64,000 nucleotides of DNA from Proteles cristata cristata. Lineage: Eukaryota; Chordata; Mammalia; Carnivora; Hyaenidae. The stretch lies in assembly GCA_017311185.1 (NCBI GenBank), contig JAESUZ010000127.1, positions 1,860,001 through 1,924,000 of the forward strand, in the 5' to 3' direction. The translations under genes were made by a program, and so were the position numbers. Below, one piece after another: positions 48,252 to 59,917 of this stretch. Position 1 is the first letter of the stretch, and every line of letters begins with the position of its first letter. Below the pieces are notes generated by a model. That model worked only from the letters and a program-made list of their open reading frames with translations, ran no database searches and was not told the DNA's origin.

Positions 48252-48260
48252 CACACACAC
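48217..48260. repeat. (AC)n microsatellite
   Basis: About 22 units with one G interruption (ACACGCACAC). Confidence 0.97.
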
Positions 48261-48327
48261 AATTTTCAGGTAGGATATTTTGAGGGTACAGTGGTTATCT
48301 CAAGGAGCTAGTCAAAAGCCAGTCCTG

Positions 48328-48542
48328 GGGGCACCTAGGTGGCTCAGTCAGTTAAGCGTCTGACTTCGGCTCAGGTCATGATCTCACGGTTCTTGGGTTC
48401 GAGCCCTGCGTTGGGCACTGTGCTGACAGCTCAGAGCCTGGAGCCTGCTTTGGATTCTGTGTCTCTCTCTCTGAACCCCCCCTCCCATGCCGTCTCTCTC
48501 TCTCTCTCTCAGAAATAAATGAAAAAACATTAAAAAAAAAAA
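48328..48542 (+). mobile_element. CAN-SINE (type A), plus strand
   Basis: It begins GGGGCACCTAGGTGGCTCAG; box B reads GGTTCGAGCCCTGC. The duplication AAAAGCCAGTCCTG is perfect at 48314-48327 and 48543-48556. Confidence 0.97.
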
Positions 48543-48599
48543 AAAAGCCAGTCCTGAACACATGTCTTACTTTGGAATGTGCAGGGTTTGAGCAATCCA

Positions 48600-48900
48600 G
48601 ACCCGATATGTAACCCTTTACTGTCCATCCTCATTTTCAACCAATTAAGTTCAAGTACTGTAAATTTTGCCTATGATATATCTCTTAGATCCAGTGTCTT
48701 ATCTCTATTTTCCTGGTCCCTATAGTACCTCCTACCTTACCTTCAGTTATCTACTACATTCTCAGAACAACCAAAAGGGCCCTTCTACCACCATTTCTCA
48801 CTCACCCAAACAGATCTTCCACGTTCTTATTAGAGTCATTGCTCTAAAAATCAAAGTTGATAACATCACTGTTCTTCTTAAAAGACTACACTGCTGACAA
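48600..48900 (+). mobile_element. L2 LINE fragment, plus strand
   Basis: AGTCATTGCTCTAAAAATCA, GATAACATCACTGTTCTTCT and AAAAGACTACACTGCTGAC lie in the L2 order 'tcagatcatgtcactcctctgctcaaaaccct'. A continuation of the same element may be 49265-49765. Confidence 0.6.
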
Positions 48901-49264
48901 TAATCTTAATACTCATCATTCATGGAGTATTATGTATCTCTTAAAAAACAATGTGCAACTCTACTCATTGAATTTTAGAGTATATTCAATATATATTTGA
49001 AGGAGAAGAAGCAAGAGACAAAACATGTATTACATTCTTGTGTGTGTGCACATGTACACGTGCATGCATGTGCACACTTCTATGGAAAAGCCTGGAAAAG
49101 TTTCCCTCAAATATTACCAGTAGTCATCTCTGGGTGGTTTAGAAAACTGGTGATTTCACTTTCTTAGATATATCCTATGAATGCTCTGATTTTTTTTTTT
49201 CTAATGAGCATGTGATAATTTAAAACAAAACACAATGTGAAGTTACTAAATGTATCTGTGGTTC

Positions 49265-49765
49265 TCCAGTGGCTCAAACAGTACACTTGAACTAGTCTGT
49301 GTGGATTAAAAATCTACCCTTATAAAATGGCCCCACCTGATCTTTACATCTTCTTTTCATGAAACTTCAAACCATGAATTCTGCTCTCTAATCATAAAGA
49401 ACTTACTGCAACTCCCTGCATACTTCAGCTTGGACAGTCCTTGATGCTTATACATTTTCGCTTCTATGCCAAGAATGTCTGTCTCTTCTTTGTCTGGAAA
49501 CCACTTTTATTTCAGAAGCCAGATTAAATGTTACCTCCTCTGGAAATACTTTCACAATGTCCTAGGCAGAATTGAGACTTCTTCCTGCTGTCTTCACAGC
49601 ATTTTGTCAACATATGTTTTATAAATTTAGTATACAAAACTTAACAGTTTTGGTTTATTTTTTTCCACTAGATCTTGAGTCTTTAAATTCAAAAATGCTT
49701 TTATATGCATGTATTTATTTCAAGAGCTTACCATGGCACCGGACACAATTGTGCTTTCAATAGTT
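49265..49765 (+). mobile_element. L2 LINE 3' part, plus strand
   Basis: CTGCATACTTCAGCTTGGAC, TATGCCAAGAATGTCTGTCT, GATTAAATGTTACCTCCTCT, CACTAGATCTTGAGTCTTTA and GCACCGGACACAATTGTGCT follow the L2 3' region closely. It is one of the clearer L2 copies here. No intact frame. Confidence 0.75.
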
Positions 49766-49892
49766 TTTTTTTTAATTGAAATGTAGTTGAAATACAATAT
49801 TATTTTAGTTTCATGTATACAACATAGTGACTCAACCTTTGTATACATTATGAAGTGATCATCACAATAAAACTAGCTACTTAAACAACAAT
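49766..49892 (-). mobile_element. L1 3' UTR fragment, minus strand, joined to L2
   Basis: TTAATTGAAATGTAGTTGAA, TATTATTTTAGTTTCATGTA and ACAACATAGTGACTCAACCT are the reverse L1 3' UTR. The poly-T directly abuts the L2 end. Confidence 0.8.
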
Positions 49893-50953
49893 ATCTTTCC
49901 ATGGATATAAGGCAAAGAGCAGTAACTTATAGATGTATAAACATCAATGGTTATCTTTTCCACCAACTATTACAGTTTGGAAGTTTCGTTTTTTCTTATG
50001 GCAAAAAAGTGTTTTTCCTTTTCTGTTGAGAGAACAAAATTGAGTAGGTTATGAAGATTTGATTTGCACCTTTAGATGGTGCTATTACTTACAATATTTG
50101 ATCCAATACCCAATTTCTATAGCATTTATGTCTAGGTCTCCTATATTCAAAAGTCTCTTAAAATCCAATATTGCTAAAATTTTTCCATCCAGTTTCTGTG
50201 CAGTACTTGATGGACAAGGATAAAACTCCACAGAGAAGGAATTCCATGTTGTATTTTTCCTTGGCTTATGTTACTGAATAAAAGTATCTGGAGTTTCTCA
50301 TTTCTCTATTTATTTTTCACTATTCAAGTAAAACTATTTGTCCAGAATTTCTAGGAAATTCCATTCACATAAATATCCTAATTATAATCTAAAATCCAAA
50401 ATTAAAGCTTTATTTATATCAAAGATGTCTGATGGATAACATTCATTTCCATGATAAAGAGTCATAGCTAGAAATGAAATTAATTAGAAATAGGGAAGGC
50501 TGAATAAAGAGACTTTGAGAGGCATGTTTCAGACTTCAAAGATTCAGCACAAAATGAGAAAAATAGACTGGTCTTGAAAGTTGATAACTGTGAGTTTTTA
50601 TATCTATCTATTCATCTACACATAATTTACAAATGTGTGATAGCTAATTTTACATGTAATTTTCACTGAGCCATAGAATGTGCAAATATTTAATCAAATA
50701 TTATTATGAGTGTTCCTGTGAGGGTGTTCTAGGATAAGATTAACATTTACAATTAGAGATACAAGTAAAGCAGATAGCTCTTCCTTATGTGGGTGGACCT
50801 TGACCAATCAAATGAAAGCCTGAATAGAATAAAAAGACTAATACTCTAACCCAAATGCCTTTGAATTAGACATGGGCTTTTATCTGCCTTTTATCTGTCT
50901 CCACTCAGATGGAGACATTCACTATTCCTGGGTCCCCAGCTTGCTGCATTTCA

Positions 50954-51161
50954 TTTTTTTTTTTTAAGTTTATTCATTTTGAGAGAGAGAAAGAAAGAGA
51001 ACGTGAGTGGGGGAGGGGCAGAGAGAGATAGAGAGAGAGAGAAGATCCCAATCAAGCTCTGTGCTTTAACAGCCCAGTATCGGGCTCAACCTAACAAGTG
51101 AGATTATGGTCTGAGCCAAAGTCAAGAGTCAGACACTTAACTGAAAACCATCAAGATGCCC
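50954..51161 (-). mobile_element. CAN-SINE (type C), diverged, minus strand
   Basis: The poly-T/GA-rich start is followed by AAAGTCAAGAGTCAGACACT. The head end is degraded (ACCATCAAGATGCCCT). GAGAGATAGAGAGAGAGA shows microsatellite growth. Confidence 0.88.
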
Positions 51162-51359
51162 TACTGCTCTTCTTTCATACTCAGATGACATCATCAGTTC
51201 CAGTTCTTAAGTCTTTGGACTTGGACTAGAACTACACATTGGCTCCTCTGAGTCAATTTACCCTGTTAATCTTGGGAACTTGTAAACCTCCATAATTGTG
51301 TCAATTTCTCATAATCAATCAATCAATCTCCCTCTCCTCTCTCTAGATATATTTATATC

Positions 51360-51360
<1 letters not shown>

Positions 51361-51404
<44 letters not shown>
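51361..51404. repeat. (CTAT)n tetranucleotide microsatellite
   Basis: Eleven uninterrupted CTAT units (44 bp), inside the LTR at 50636-51476. Likely length-variable between individuals. Confidence 0.97.
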
Positions 51405-51789
51405 TGAGATATATTTATATCCATCTCTGTCTATAATTATATGTCCTATTTCCCTAGAGAACTCAACTAATACAATATGAATTAGTAGGTTTTATTTTAT
51501 GTGATGGTATTGACAAATGATTCAGAGGCATGGGTAAAACCCAAAAAAGGACCAACTCACATTTATTATTAAATCATGTTTTTTTAATCAATACATAATA
51601 AACTAAAAGATTTAGTTAGGAAAGAAAATAATGTTACTTTAATTTTTTGTTTAGCATTGTAACTTTTGTAAAAATAGTGCTTTTAAATATAATTTTTGTA
51701 TATTTACTGTTTTATTCTTTTATGTGAGTGAAGGAAGAAAAAAAGTCCAGAAATAATTTTTTCAAGTAAAAAAAGAAAAATTTATTTTA

Positions 51790-52008
51790 TTTTATTTTAT
51801 TTTTTTAAATTTATTTTTAGGAGAGTGAGAGAGAGACAGCGTGAGCAGGGGAGGGTCAGAGAGAGAGGGAGTCATAGACTGAAACAGGCTTCAGGCTCTG
51901 AGCTGGCAGTCAGCACAGAGCCCGACGCGGGGCTCGAACCCACGAACCGTGAGATCATGTCCTAAGCGAAAGTCGGATGCTTAACCGACTAAGCCACCCA
52001 GGCGCCCC
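51790..52008 (-). mobile_element. CAN-SINE (type B), minus strand
   Basis: Near-consensus copy ending GCCACCCAGGCGCCCC. AAGAAAAATTTATTTTA (51773-51789) and AAGAAAAACTTATTTTA (52009-52025) are a 17-bp duplication with one mismatch. Confidence 0.97.
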
Positions 52009-52095
52009 AAGAAAAACTTATTTTAGTCAAGTGCCTGAAAATATACTACAGTATTTCTAATTAGGTTAGGAAAATGGATATGGTTAAAAAGAAAA

Positions 52096-52305
52096 GGGGT
52101 GTCTGGGTGGCTCAGTTGGTTAAGTGTCTGACTCTTGACTTTGGCTCAGATCATGGTTTCATGGATTCTGAGCTCAAGCCCTGCATCAGGTTCCATGCTT
52201 AAAGAGCCTGCTTGGGATTCTCTCTCTCTTCCTCTCTCCCTCTCTCTGCCCCTCCCCTGCTCATGCTCTCTCTCTCATAAGACATAAATAAACAAAAAAA
52301 TAAAA
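52096..52305 (+). mobile_element. CAN-SINE (type C), plus strand
   Basis: The head GGGGTGTCTGGGTGGCTCAG, ACTCTTGACTTTGGCTCAG, and GAGCCTGCTTGGGATTCTC (type C middle) lead into an ACATAAATAAACAAAAA tail. AAAAAGAAAA-like flanks are too simple to prove the duplication. Confidence 0.94.
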
Positions 52306-52329
52306 GAATGAAAAAGACAAAAGAAAATA

Positions 52330-53329
52330 GAGCACATGATACCAGAACTTCAAAATTAATATCTGTCAATACTAATTTTGAATTTTTTATTCCCTCTGAG
52401 CAGAGCAAACATTGGAGGTGAGATTAAAGTGCTTCTCTGCCAGGATGTTTTCACTCTATCTCTCAACATTCACACTACAAGCAGGGGAAAAAACAATTTA
52501 GCCTTTATTAGCACCAATGTTGGCATTAGTTGTCTATTCCTATTAGACAACCTAACTCAAAGTTTAGCATCTTATAATCATGCCCATTTTTCCTATTTCA
52601 GGGTTATCTGGATCAGCTGAGTATTTTTTTAAATTTCTGTTTGTTTTATTTTATTTTTTTCTTTTTTTAAATCCAGACTGATTTCTGCTCAGCTGTCTCA
52701 AGTGTCTGTAGTCAACGGTCATGTTTGTTGATGGTCAAAAGGTCTTGGATGACCGCACTCATGTTTCTGGAAATTAGCAGGAAGTTAAGTAGGACACTTT
52801 AATTTTGCTCTACATAGTTTTCTACCCTTTTTCAGGTTTGCCAAGGCTGTCTTACATTAGTCACAAGTTTTGAAGTGGAAAACACTTCATGTCACTGTTC
52901 TACTGTTCCATTCCCCAAAGCAAGTCGCACATCCAAGATTTGTGTTAGTTACTGAGGGGCATACCCAAGGGTAATAGAAACAGAAAGGGGTAGAGTCTGT
53001 GACCATTTCTTTTCAATCTCACTTTGAAAAGAAAATGAATATATATATATACTCACACACACATATTAAATAGTAGAATAGACACAGTTGACAGATGTAA
53101 TTGAAAGTTATGCCCAGAAGAGTAATAGGGGATGATTTTTATATAGAGTGACCAGGAAAGGCTACTTTCAGGCCTGAATTCCTTTACTCCATTTTCCAAG
53201 TCTTTTCTCAGCTTTCTTATAGACCATATGAACTACTGAGTATCTCTCCAGGAAGACACTTTTGTTTATGTTACCCAAATTCAATTTCTATGGTTTCCAC
53301 AAAGAATTCCAACTGGTACTACCTGGAGT
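52330..53329. other. Intergenic, nothing recognised
   Basis: No gene or named repeat; an AT/AC run lies at about 53037-53065. Confidence 0.4.
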
Positions 53330-53760
53330 TAGCTAAAGTGCAAGACCTGGGGACACAGCCCTCCACAAGACTGCCCTCACTCTTGGCATAAGCTGCAAAT
53401 TCAAGTTATTCAAACTGCCTTCATTTTCAGTAATTAACTAGGACTCACAGAACACATTGAAAACTGTTATACTCATGGTTATGGTTTGTTACAGGGAAAA
53501 GATATATTAAAATCACCCAAAGGAAGAGACACATAGGGGAGTTACCTGGGAGAGCCCAGACACAAAGATTCTGTTGCCCTCAGGACACATTGCCCTACCC
53601 CTGTTGATGTAGGACAGCACACATGAAATATTGCCAACCCAGAAAGTTCACTCAAGTGTCAGAGATGGGAGTTCATATTGGCGCTTCATTAAGTAGGCAT
53701 GATGGATTCATTAATTTTCCCATGTGGTCAGTCTCCACTCCACTTCCCTAGGAGTATGAT
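53330..53760 (-). mobile_element. Ancient LTR-like repeat, copy 2
   Basis: Shares with 47770-48215, in order: AGGACTCACAGAACACATTG, TACTCATGGTTATGGTTTGT, AAATCACCCAAAGGAAGAG, AAATATTGCCAACCCAGAA and GTTCATATTGGCGCTTC. The two copies are diverged insertions, not a local duplication. Confidence 0.5.
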
Positions 53761-54659
53761 ATTATGTGATCTGAGAGGCCCTCCCTGCATTATCTAGTTA
53801 GCTTAAGTATCAGATTTTCAATGTGGTTCCAGGGGATTATCATGAAAAAGAAAGACTTTGGAAACTCTGAGCGTTTTGAGGTTAACTCTAGGAACCCAGG
53901 ACACCTTCCAGTCCTCTCTTTGGATGAAACCAATGTCTTCACTACACGGGTACAAATGTATTCATATTTTAAAAACTAACACAAGTACCATATTCTTATT
54001 CTAGTGAATTTAACAATAAATATTCAAAGGAGAAAATGAAAATCATCCTATCTTTCAATATCCAGATACAATCACTAGTTAAACTTTGATATATGTTCGT
54101 TCTATCTCTCTTATTTGCTAGGATTTTGAAATCAGATGATGTATGCAGTTTTGTGTTCTGTTCATGACAGATGCTTGAATAGACTGGCTCAGACTATACT
54201 TCATCCTGTTTTCATTAGCAGTGGTTGGAAAGCTAAAAAATACTTTTGTGAGATTCCTTTGCAGTAAAGGTTTAGAGTCAGGATATAAGTCATGTGAAAT
54301 TTAGAATTCAGAGATGAGAGGGAGGTCATTTTCTGCAGCTATACTACCAGAGAAGCAATTCTTATAATCATGAATATTAGTAGCACTAACCTCCATGTTC
54401 CAGTGCCTGATAACTAGCTTCACAGACGTGTAGCCATTGTAATGGCAATAGTGACAGATGCAGTAAGGAGCAGTGGCTTTCTAATGCCTGCAGCAGGTAA
54501 CATGCTGTGATGGTGAAACCAAAACATGCAGGGGAATTTACAGACATAGATTCTACCATCGTTTAAAAATAATTTTGTAAGCACCTAATTCCTAGTGCTA
54601 AAGGCTTTCTGTATCATGGACCTGGAGTGGTTTTTATTTCCAGCTCTGAAATTTGAGTG

Positions 54660-55070
54660 AAAATATTTGTAAATTTACTTATATATTTATTTATTTTTGA
54701 ACATAGTTGATGACACACCATTTTACATCATTTTCATGTGTACAACATAGTGATTTGATAAGTCTATATCCTATGCTATGCTCACAAGTGTAGCTGCCAT
54801 CTGTCACCATACAATACTGTCACAATGCCATTGACTATATTCTTTGTGCTGTGCATTTTACTTCTATGACTTACTCATTCCATAACTTGAAGACCGTACC
54901 TCCCATTTCCCTTCACCGATTTTGCCCATTCCCGTCCCCCCAACAATAATCATTTTGTTCTCTGTCTTTATAGGTCCGATTCTACTTTTTGTTTGTTATT
55001 TATCTGTTTTATTTTTTAGATTCCATATATAAGTGAAATCATATGATAGAAGTTATATTAGAAGTGTTTC
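54660..55070 (-). mobile_element. L1 3' UTR fragment, minus strand
   Basis: CATTTTCATGTGTACAACAT, TGTAGCTGCCATCTGTCACC and ATTCCATATATAAGTGAAAT are reverse-strand L1 3' UTR words, in order. It is 5'-truncated. Confidence 0.8.
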
Positions 55071-55074
55071 TTTT

Positions 55075-56290
55075 CACTCATTAAAATAGTCTTGAGAAAA
55101 ATGATTTTAAGTATCAGCTTAAAAATGCTTCTACGCTGTTCATCACTCTTCAGGAATTAACTTTTAGAATCAATTTGGAAAACTTTTAAAAATTTCATTC
55201 ATCTCTTCTGGAATCTGGGTTCCTGGGTTGTTGTTGTTTTTAAGTATTGTATATATTTAAATTTTGTATGTAATACATGAATAGTTAGAAAAATTTTGAA
55301 GTTTTTATTTTTCCTATGCTAGAATAAATCAAATAACAAAAACATACTTATATCTTTCAAATTTTCTATGACATCATTTATCATTGACCTTTGTTTGAAC
55401 AACGAAACCTGAGAAAGATATGATTGAAATCACCATGAAACTGCACTTTCATAAACTACTCAATTTCTGTAAGTTTCATTTTAGATATTTTGATGAGTTG
55501 ATGAATATATTAGAATTGTAACATAGACAAAATTCATAATAGTAATATCTTATTGGATTTTACTTATAATAAAATTTGTTTTATTGATTTGTCCTTTTTG
55601 TTTGTATCCCATATACAGTATTCTCCTTTATCTCTATGAAAAAAGTAAACACATATGCTTAAAAACTTGTTCTCATTATTCCATCAATTCTCTTTACTTA
55701 TAAATTGCTTCTCCCATTTATTAAATCTATTGTCTCCTTTGTGGTGTTGGCTTTTTTAAATTTCTAGTAATCCTAATTTATGAGTCTGTTGTAGTAATCA
55801 TAATTCCCTTTTAGACTACTTCCTTAGTTTGTGCTTTAGTTGATGAGTAGGCATTTTGGACAAGGTTTCCAGCCTTACAGAGAGCTTGAGAGATGACTGG
55901 GACGTGCTTTTTTTGGCATATTCAGTCTTTGTGCTTCCTATTGATCCAGAATGTCTTTGTCTCCCAGTCTAAGTTCTTATCCTAATTGTACTGCCTGGAA
56001 CCAGTGAACACTGGTTCTGCTGCTTGTTTTATATGAAAAAGCAATGCACAAGGGTGAATTGCCTGTGGTTTCCTCCATAGCACAACTCATTGCCCTACCA
56101 GTTACTTCTGGTGTGCTTTGGCTCCCAGGTTCGACCACAGGCAAACCATTGATGGTGAGTGATGGTCCACTAATTATGGGGGTATAATGTGTGCTTAGCC
56201 TTCCACCTTCAAATCAGAAGATTTTTTCTTAATTTATCTATGTACTTTTTGTTTTTAATACCACCATTGTATTTTTTTTCAAATTCACAA
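55075..56290. other. Intergenic, nothing recognised
   Basis: AT-rich up to about 55780, then a less AT-rich segment up to 56200 that I cannot classify. No supported gene. Confidence 0.4.
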
Positions 56291-56305
56291 ATCTGGGAGT
56301 TTTTA

Positions 56306-56510
56306 CATTTTATTTATATATTTATTTTGAGAGAGAGCAAGTGCATGCATGAAACAGTGGAGAAGGGGCAGAGTGGAAGAAAGAACCCCAAGCAGGCTCC
56401 ACACTGTTGGAGAACCCCACATGGGGCTCAAACTCACAAACCCTGAGAGATCATGACCTGAGCCAATACCAAGAGTTTGCTGCTTAACTAACTGAGCCAC
56501 CCAGGTGACC
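56306..56510 (-). mobile_element. CAN-SINE (type C), minus strand
   Basis: The head end reads GAGCCACCCAGGTGACC. TCTGGGAGTTTTT (from 56292) and TCTGGGAGTGTTT (from 56512) flank it. Confidence 0.93.
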
Positions 56511-57083
56511 TTCTGGGAGTGTTTTTTGGCACTAATTTGTTTCTTGTACAGTCTACAGATTTTTTTTTTAATTGGCATTTCTTCAATGCCACAGAAGAAG
56601 ATTCTCAGTCTCTTTATTTTCTTGTTTGGTGATAAAAATGTTTACAGTTGTATGTGATTACCCTGCATATACTTTTGTTTTAATCCTATAGTTTTTGATA
56701 TATGGTGTTTTAATTGTCATGACTTTGATATGTTATTATAATTAGTTTAATTTTTTTTTGATCAATTATTTGGGAAAATGTTTAAATTCTTAGTAAAGTT
56801 AATGTGTCACATTTTTATCACTAGTACAAAGTTCTATTGTGGGATATGAGATTGTCATAATATTTTCCTAATTGTGAGACTTTAAGAAGTGTTTGTGTTT
56901 TATAGGTAGGTAAAAAATGTATACTTATTTAATATGCTACATATGAATATAACATTAACATACCATATATAAGTACTAAAATTTTATTAATAAATGTTGT
57001 AATCACTATTATTATTACTCAGCACTCTAGATCTTATCTGTTTACTCCTAGCAGATCTATCCAGATCAAGATGTTTAATTTTA

Positions 57084-57146
57084 GGAGTGCCTAGGTGGCT
57101 CACTCAGTGAAGCATCCAACTGTTGACTTCAGCTCAGGTCATGAAT
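57084..57146 (+). mobile_element. CAN-SINE 5' head only (part of a composite)
   Basis: GGAGTGCCTAGGTGGCTCAC and TTGACTTCAGCTCAGGTCAT are a SINE head that stops abruptly at about 57146. It is followed by about 62 bp of unrelated sequence and then a complete SINE at 57209. The flanking TGTTTAATTTTA repeat encloses both parts. Confidence 0.88.
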
Positions 57147-57208
57147 TGAATCTAACATCCATTCAAAATAAACAGATCCTGGAAAACTAGAGATAAAAGA
57201 GAGCTTCT

Positions 57209-57421
57209 GGGGTGCCTGGGTGGCTCAGTTGGTTAAGCATCTGACTCTTGATTTTGGCTCCAGTCATGAGCTCACAGTTTGTGGAATGGAGCCCCACATC
57301 AGGCTCCCTGCTGACAGTGCAGAGCCTACCTGAGATTCCCTCTCTCCCTCTCTCTTTGCCCCTCCCCACTCACTCGTGCTGTCTCTCACTTTCTCAAAAT
57401 AAATAAATAACTGTTAAAAAA
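57209..57421 (+). mobile_element. CAN-SINE (type C), plus strand
   Basis: The head GGGGTGCCTGGGTGGCTCAG, the ACTCTTGATTTTGGCTC signature, and an AAAATAAATAAATAACTGTT tail. The next bases AGTTTAATTTTA repeat the sequence before the upstream head fragment (57072-57083). Confidence 0.95.
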
Positions 57422-57895
57422 AGTTTAATTTTAAAATCTTGGGTTATTTATATGTATCTGTCATTTTCTCTTTATATTTCTAGATCACAGATGGATAAAC
57501 ATAAAATGTCCATATAAATAAGAGTTAAATATAAAAATGGATAATTTTACTTTCTTGAACTCTATAGTTTTATAGAGGAGAGAACACATCCAGTCATATA
57601 TATGTTAGTATTTCAAGTTTTTAATATTTCCTGTTTTAATATTTGGCCAGAATCCATACAGTACAAGGTTTCTGTTATTTCAATCTTATAATAAAAAAGT
57701 ATTGAAAAGCTCTAGTTGAGACATGTTCAAAGAAAAGTACGTTGTCAATTCTTCAAATTTTAAATTAACAACAGATGTTTTAATCACAGGTGCCACTAAG
57801 AGTATAAAGTTATCTTTTTCTCCAAAAAAATCTGATAATAGGAGTTAGCTAGAACAAGACATATGGGAAAACAGTTATGAAAAAAATATGTTTTG

Positions 57896-58102
57896 GGGGC
57901 ATCTGGGTGGCTCAGTCGATTAAGGATTCAACTTGTGATATTGGCTCAGATCATGATCTCATGGTTCCTAAGATCAAACTCTAAGTCAGGCTCTGTGCTG
58001 AAAGCATGGAGCCTCCTTGGGATTTTCTGTCTGCCTCTCCTCCACTAATGTATGCATGTATATGTGTGCCCTCTCTTTCTCTCTCAAATAAATATTTAAA
58101 AA
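57896..58102 (+). mobile_element. CAN-SINE (type C), diverged, plus strand
   Basis: GGGGGCATCTGGGTGGCTCA begins it and CTCTCAAATAAATATTTAAA ends it. It carries an extra ATGTATGCATGTATATGTGT run. Box B is degraded. Confidence 0.92.
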
Positions 58103-58399
58103 ACATTTTGTTCACTTTTTAACATAATTTTCAGAACAACAAATTCTATTTTATTATTTGGATTTCCATGACTTGTGCCCAATCTGGTGTCAGATATATA
58201 ATTAAAAGATTTGTTTGAGTCAGTCTTAAAATGAGCCTTCACATTTATGTTTTCTCTTTTCTAATTTTACGTTCTTTGCCACACTTCCTCTCTGCCTCGT
58301 CTCATGTCATAGTTCATCCCTATTCACTCCATTTCTGGATATCCATATCCCTAGATATTCTTTCCTTCTCCTAACTTGATTGTGTTCCCATCCTTCTTA

Positions 58400-58622
58400 A
58401 TGTGCCAGATGTTGTTCTAAGTGTTTTAAACACATTAATTCATTTAATCCTCAAAGCAACTCTCTAAGTTGCTTGAGGTGTCTTGTTAAACTTATTTTAA
58501 AGATGAGTAAACTGAGGCTCAGATATATAAATTCCCAAATGGCACACAGCTGGTATGTGGGAGAGCCTGGTTTGGAAGCCAGGCTCTCAGGTTCAGATTC
58601 TGACTTTGCTTCTGATGAGGAG
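58400..58622 (-). mobile_element. MIR, minus strand, well preserved for its age
   Basis: TGCCAGATGTTGTTCTAAGT, ATTAATTCATTTAATCCTCA, ATGAGTAAACTGAGGCTCAG and GGTTTGGAAGCCAGGCTCTC correspond to a nearly complete reverse MIR from tail to head. Confidence 0.88.
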
Positions 58623-58814
58623 CCCTCAAAGCCCTGCCTGAGAGTTACAGAGCAGAGGGTGGTCAGTGTTAGGCTCTTCCTGGCTTCCAGTATGTTAGGT
58701 TGTCCTTCTGCACAATCACTCAGTGAATCTTAAACCAAACAATGGATGTGCTAAATGGCAGGCTTGGGCTGGTGACTTATCTCCAGTATCATATTGTCTT
58801 TAAATCTGCTTTGT

Positions 58815-59052
58815 GGGGCGCCTGGGTGGCTTAGTTGGTTAAGCGTCTGACTTTCGCTTAGGTCATGATCTCGCTGTTCGTGGGTTTGAGCCCCGCGTCA
58901 GGCTCTGTGCTGACTGCCAGCTCAGAGCCTGGAGCCTGTTTCAGAGTCTGTGACTCCCTCTCTCTCTGACCCTCCCCTGCTCATGCTGTCTCTCTCTCTC
59001 TCTCTCTCTCTCCTAGAAATAAATAAAAAATTTAAAAAAAAAATAAAAAAAT
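58815..59052 (+). mobile_element. CAN-SINE (type B), plus strand, well preserved
   Basis: GGGGCGCCTGGGTGGCTTAG start and CCTAGAAATAAATAAAAAAT tail. The duplication AAATCTGCTTTGT is perfect at 58802-58814 and 59053-59065. Confidence 0.98.
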
Positions 59053-59460
59053 AAATCTGCTTTGTGACTTAAGTATTATGTTCTTGTTAGCAAATGAGAA
59101 AATAGAAGTATGTATAAATTATCAATTTGCTTAACATCAAATAAATTTATAAATATGATCTTGATTCACACATATATATGGTTTGCTCCAAAGTGTCTAC
59201 TTTTAACCTCTACTTTATGAAACAGAAACACTTTTTTTTGAAGCCCAAACCATTCGTATTCACCAGTTTCTTCTCCCTTCTCACTAACATTAAAGATAAT
59301 TCCATCTTCTTACCTCAAAGTTCTCCTTCCAGACTGATTCATTGCAAGGATTTCAACCATTTGCTCTAACTTCATGCTTATTTTACTTTTTTCTTTATAA
59401 AACTAATACTTCTGACTATGCTTTCCATCTCATATATCTGTTTACTAAATTATTAATTTT

Positions 59461-59567
59461 TGGGGGCACCTGGGTGGATCAGTCGGTTAAGCGTCCGACT
59501 TCAGCTTAGGTCATGATATCACAGTTCGTAGGTTCAAGCCCCGCATCAGGCTCTGTACTGACAGCTA
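59461..59567 (+). mobile_element. CAN-SINE (type A), 3'-truncated, plus strand
   Basis: GGGGGCACCTGGGTGGATCA through TCAGGCTCTGTACTGACAG is a good SINE head. The element stops at about 59567; CT-rich middle and A-tail are missing. An L2-like scrap (GACCTCAAGAGGCTCACAGT) follows, so a deletion removed the SINE 3' half. Confidence 0.9.
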
Positions 59568-59917
59568 GCTAGATGTGTCTTCTGACCTCAAGAGGCTCAC
59601 AGTGGAAGTGTAAACTAATATATAGACTTTTTTCATGCACAATAATAAATCCAGTACCAAGTAGCTCCTGTAACTTTCCCAACAATTTTCGCTCCATTTC
59701 TTACATCTTTGATGTATATTTTCATTACCTCTGTTTTATGTATTTACCATAGCTTACAAATATATCTAGATCTCCCTGTAGTATAAAGACAGACTTACCC
59801 AAAATTTATCCTCAAATTTGCTATAGTACTGAGCACTTTTCCTCTCTCCTTCTCGGCTAAATATTTGCAAGAATAGACTAACGACCTTAAATTAACTTAT
59901 TTGTCATCCACTCTTCT

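Larger units (their letters stand above)
50636..51476 (+). mobile_element. Ancient ERVL-type LTR, plus strand, split by a SINE
   Basis: GTTCCTGTGAGGGTGTTCTA, GATAAGATTAACATTTACAA, GTGGGTGGACCTTGACCAAT, CTCCATAATTGTGTCAATTT and CTAGAGAACTCAACTAATAC appear in the order typical of a long old LTR family with a terminal tetranucleotide-prone stretch. A type C SINE (50954-51161) and an (ATCT)n microsatellite sit within it. The family name is not certain. Confidence 0.65.
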
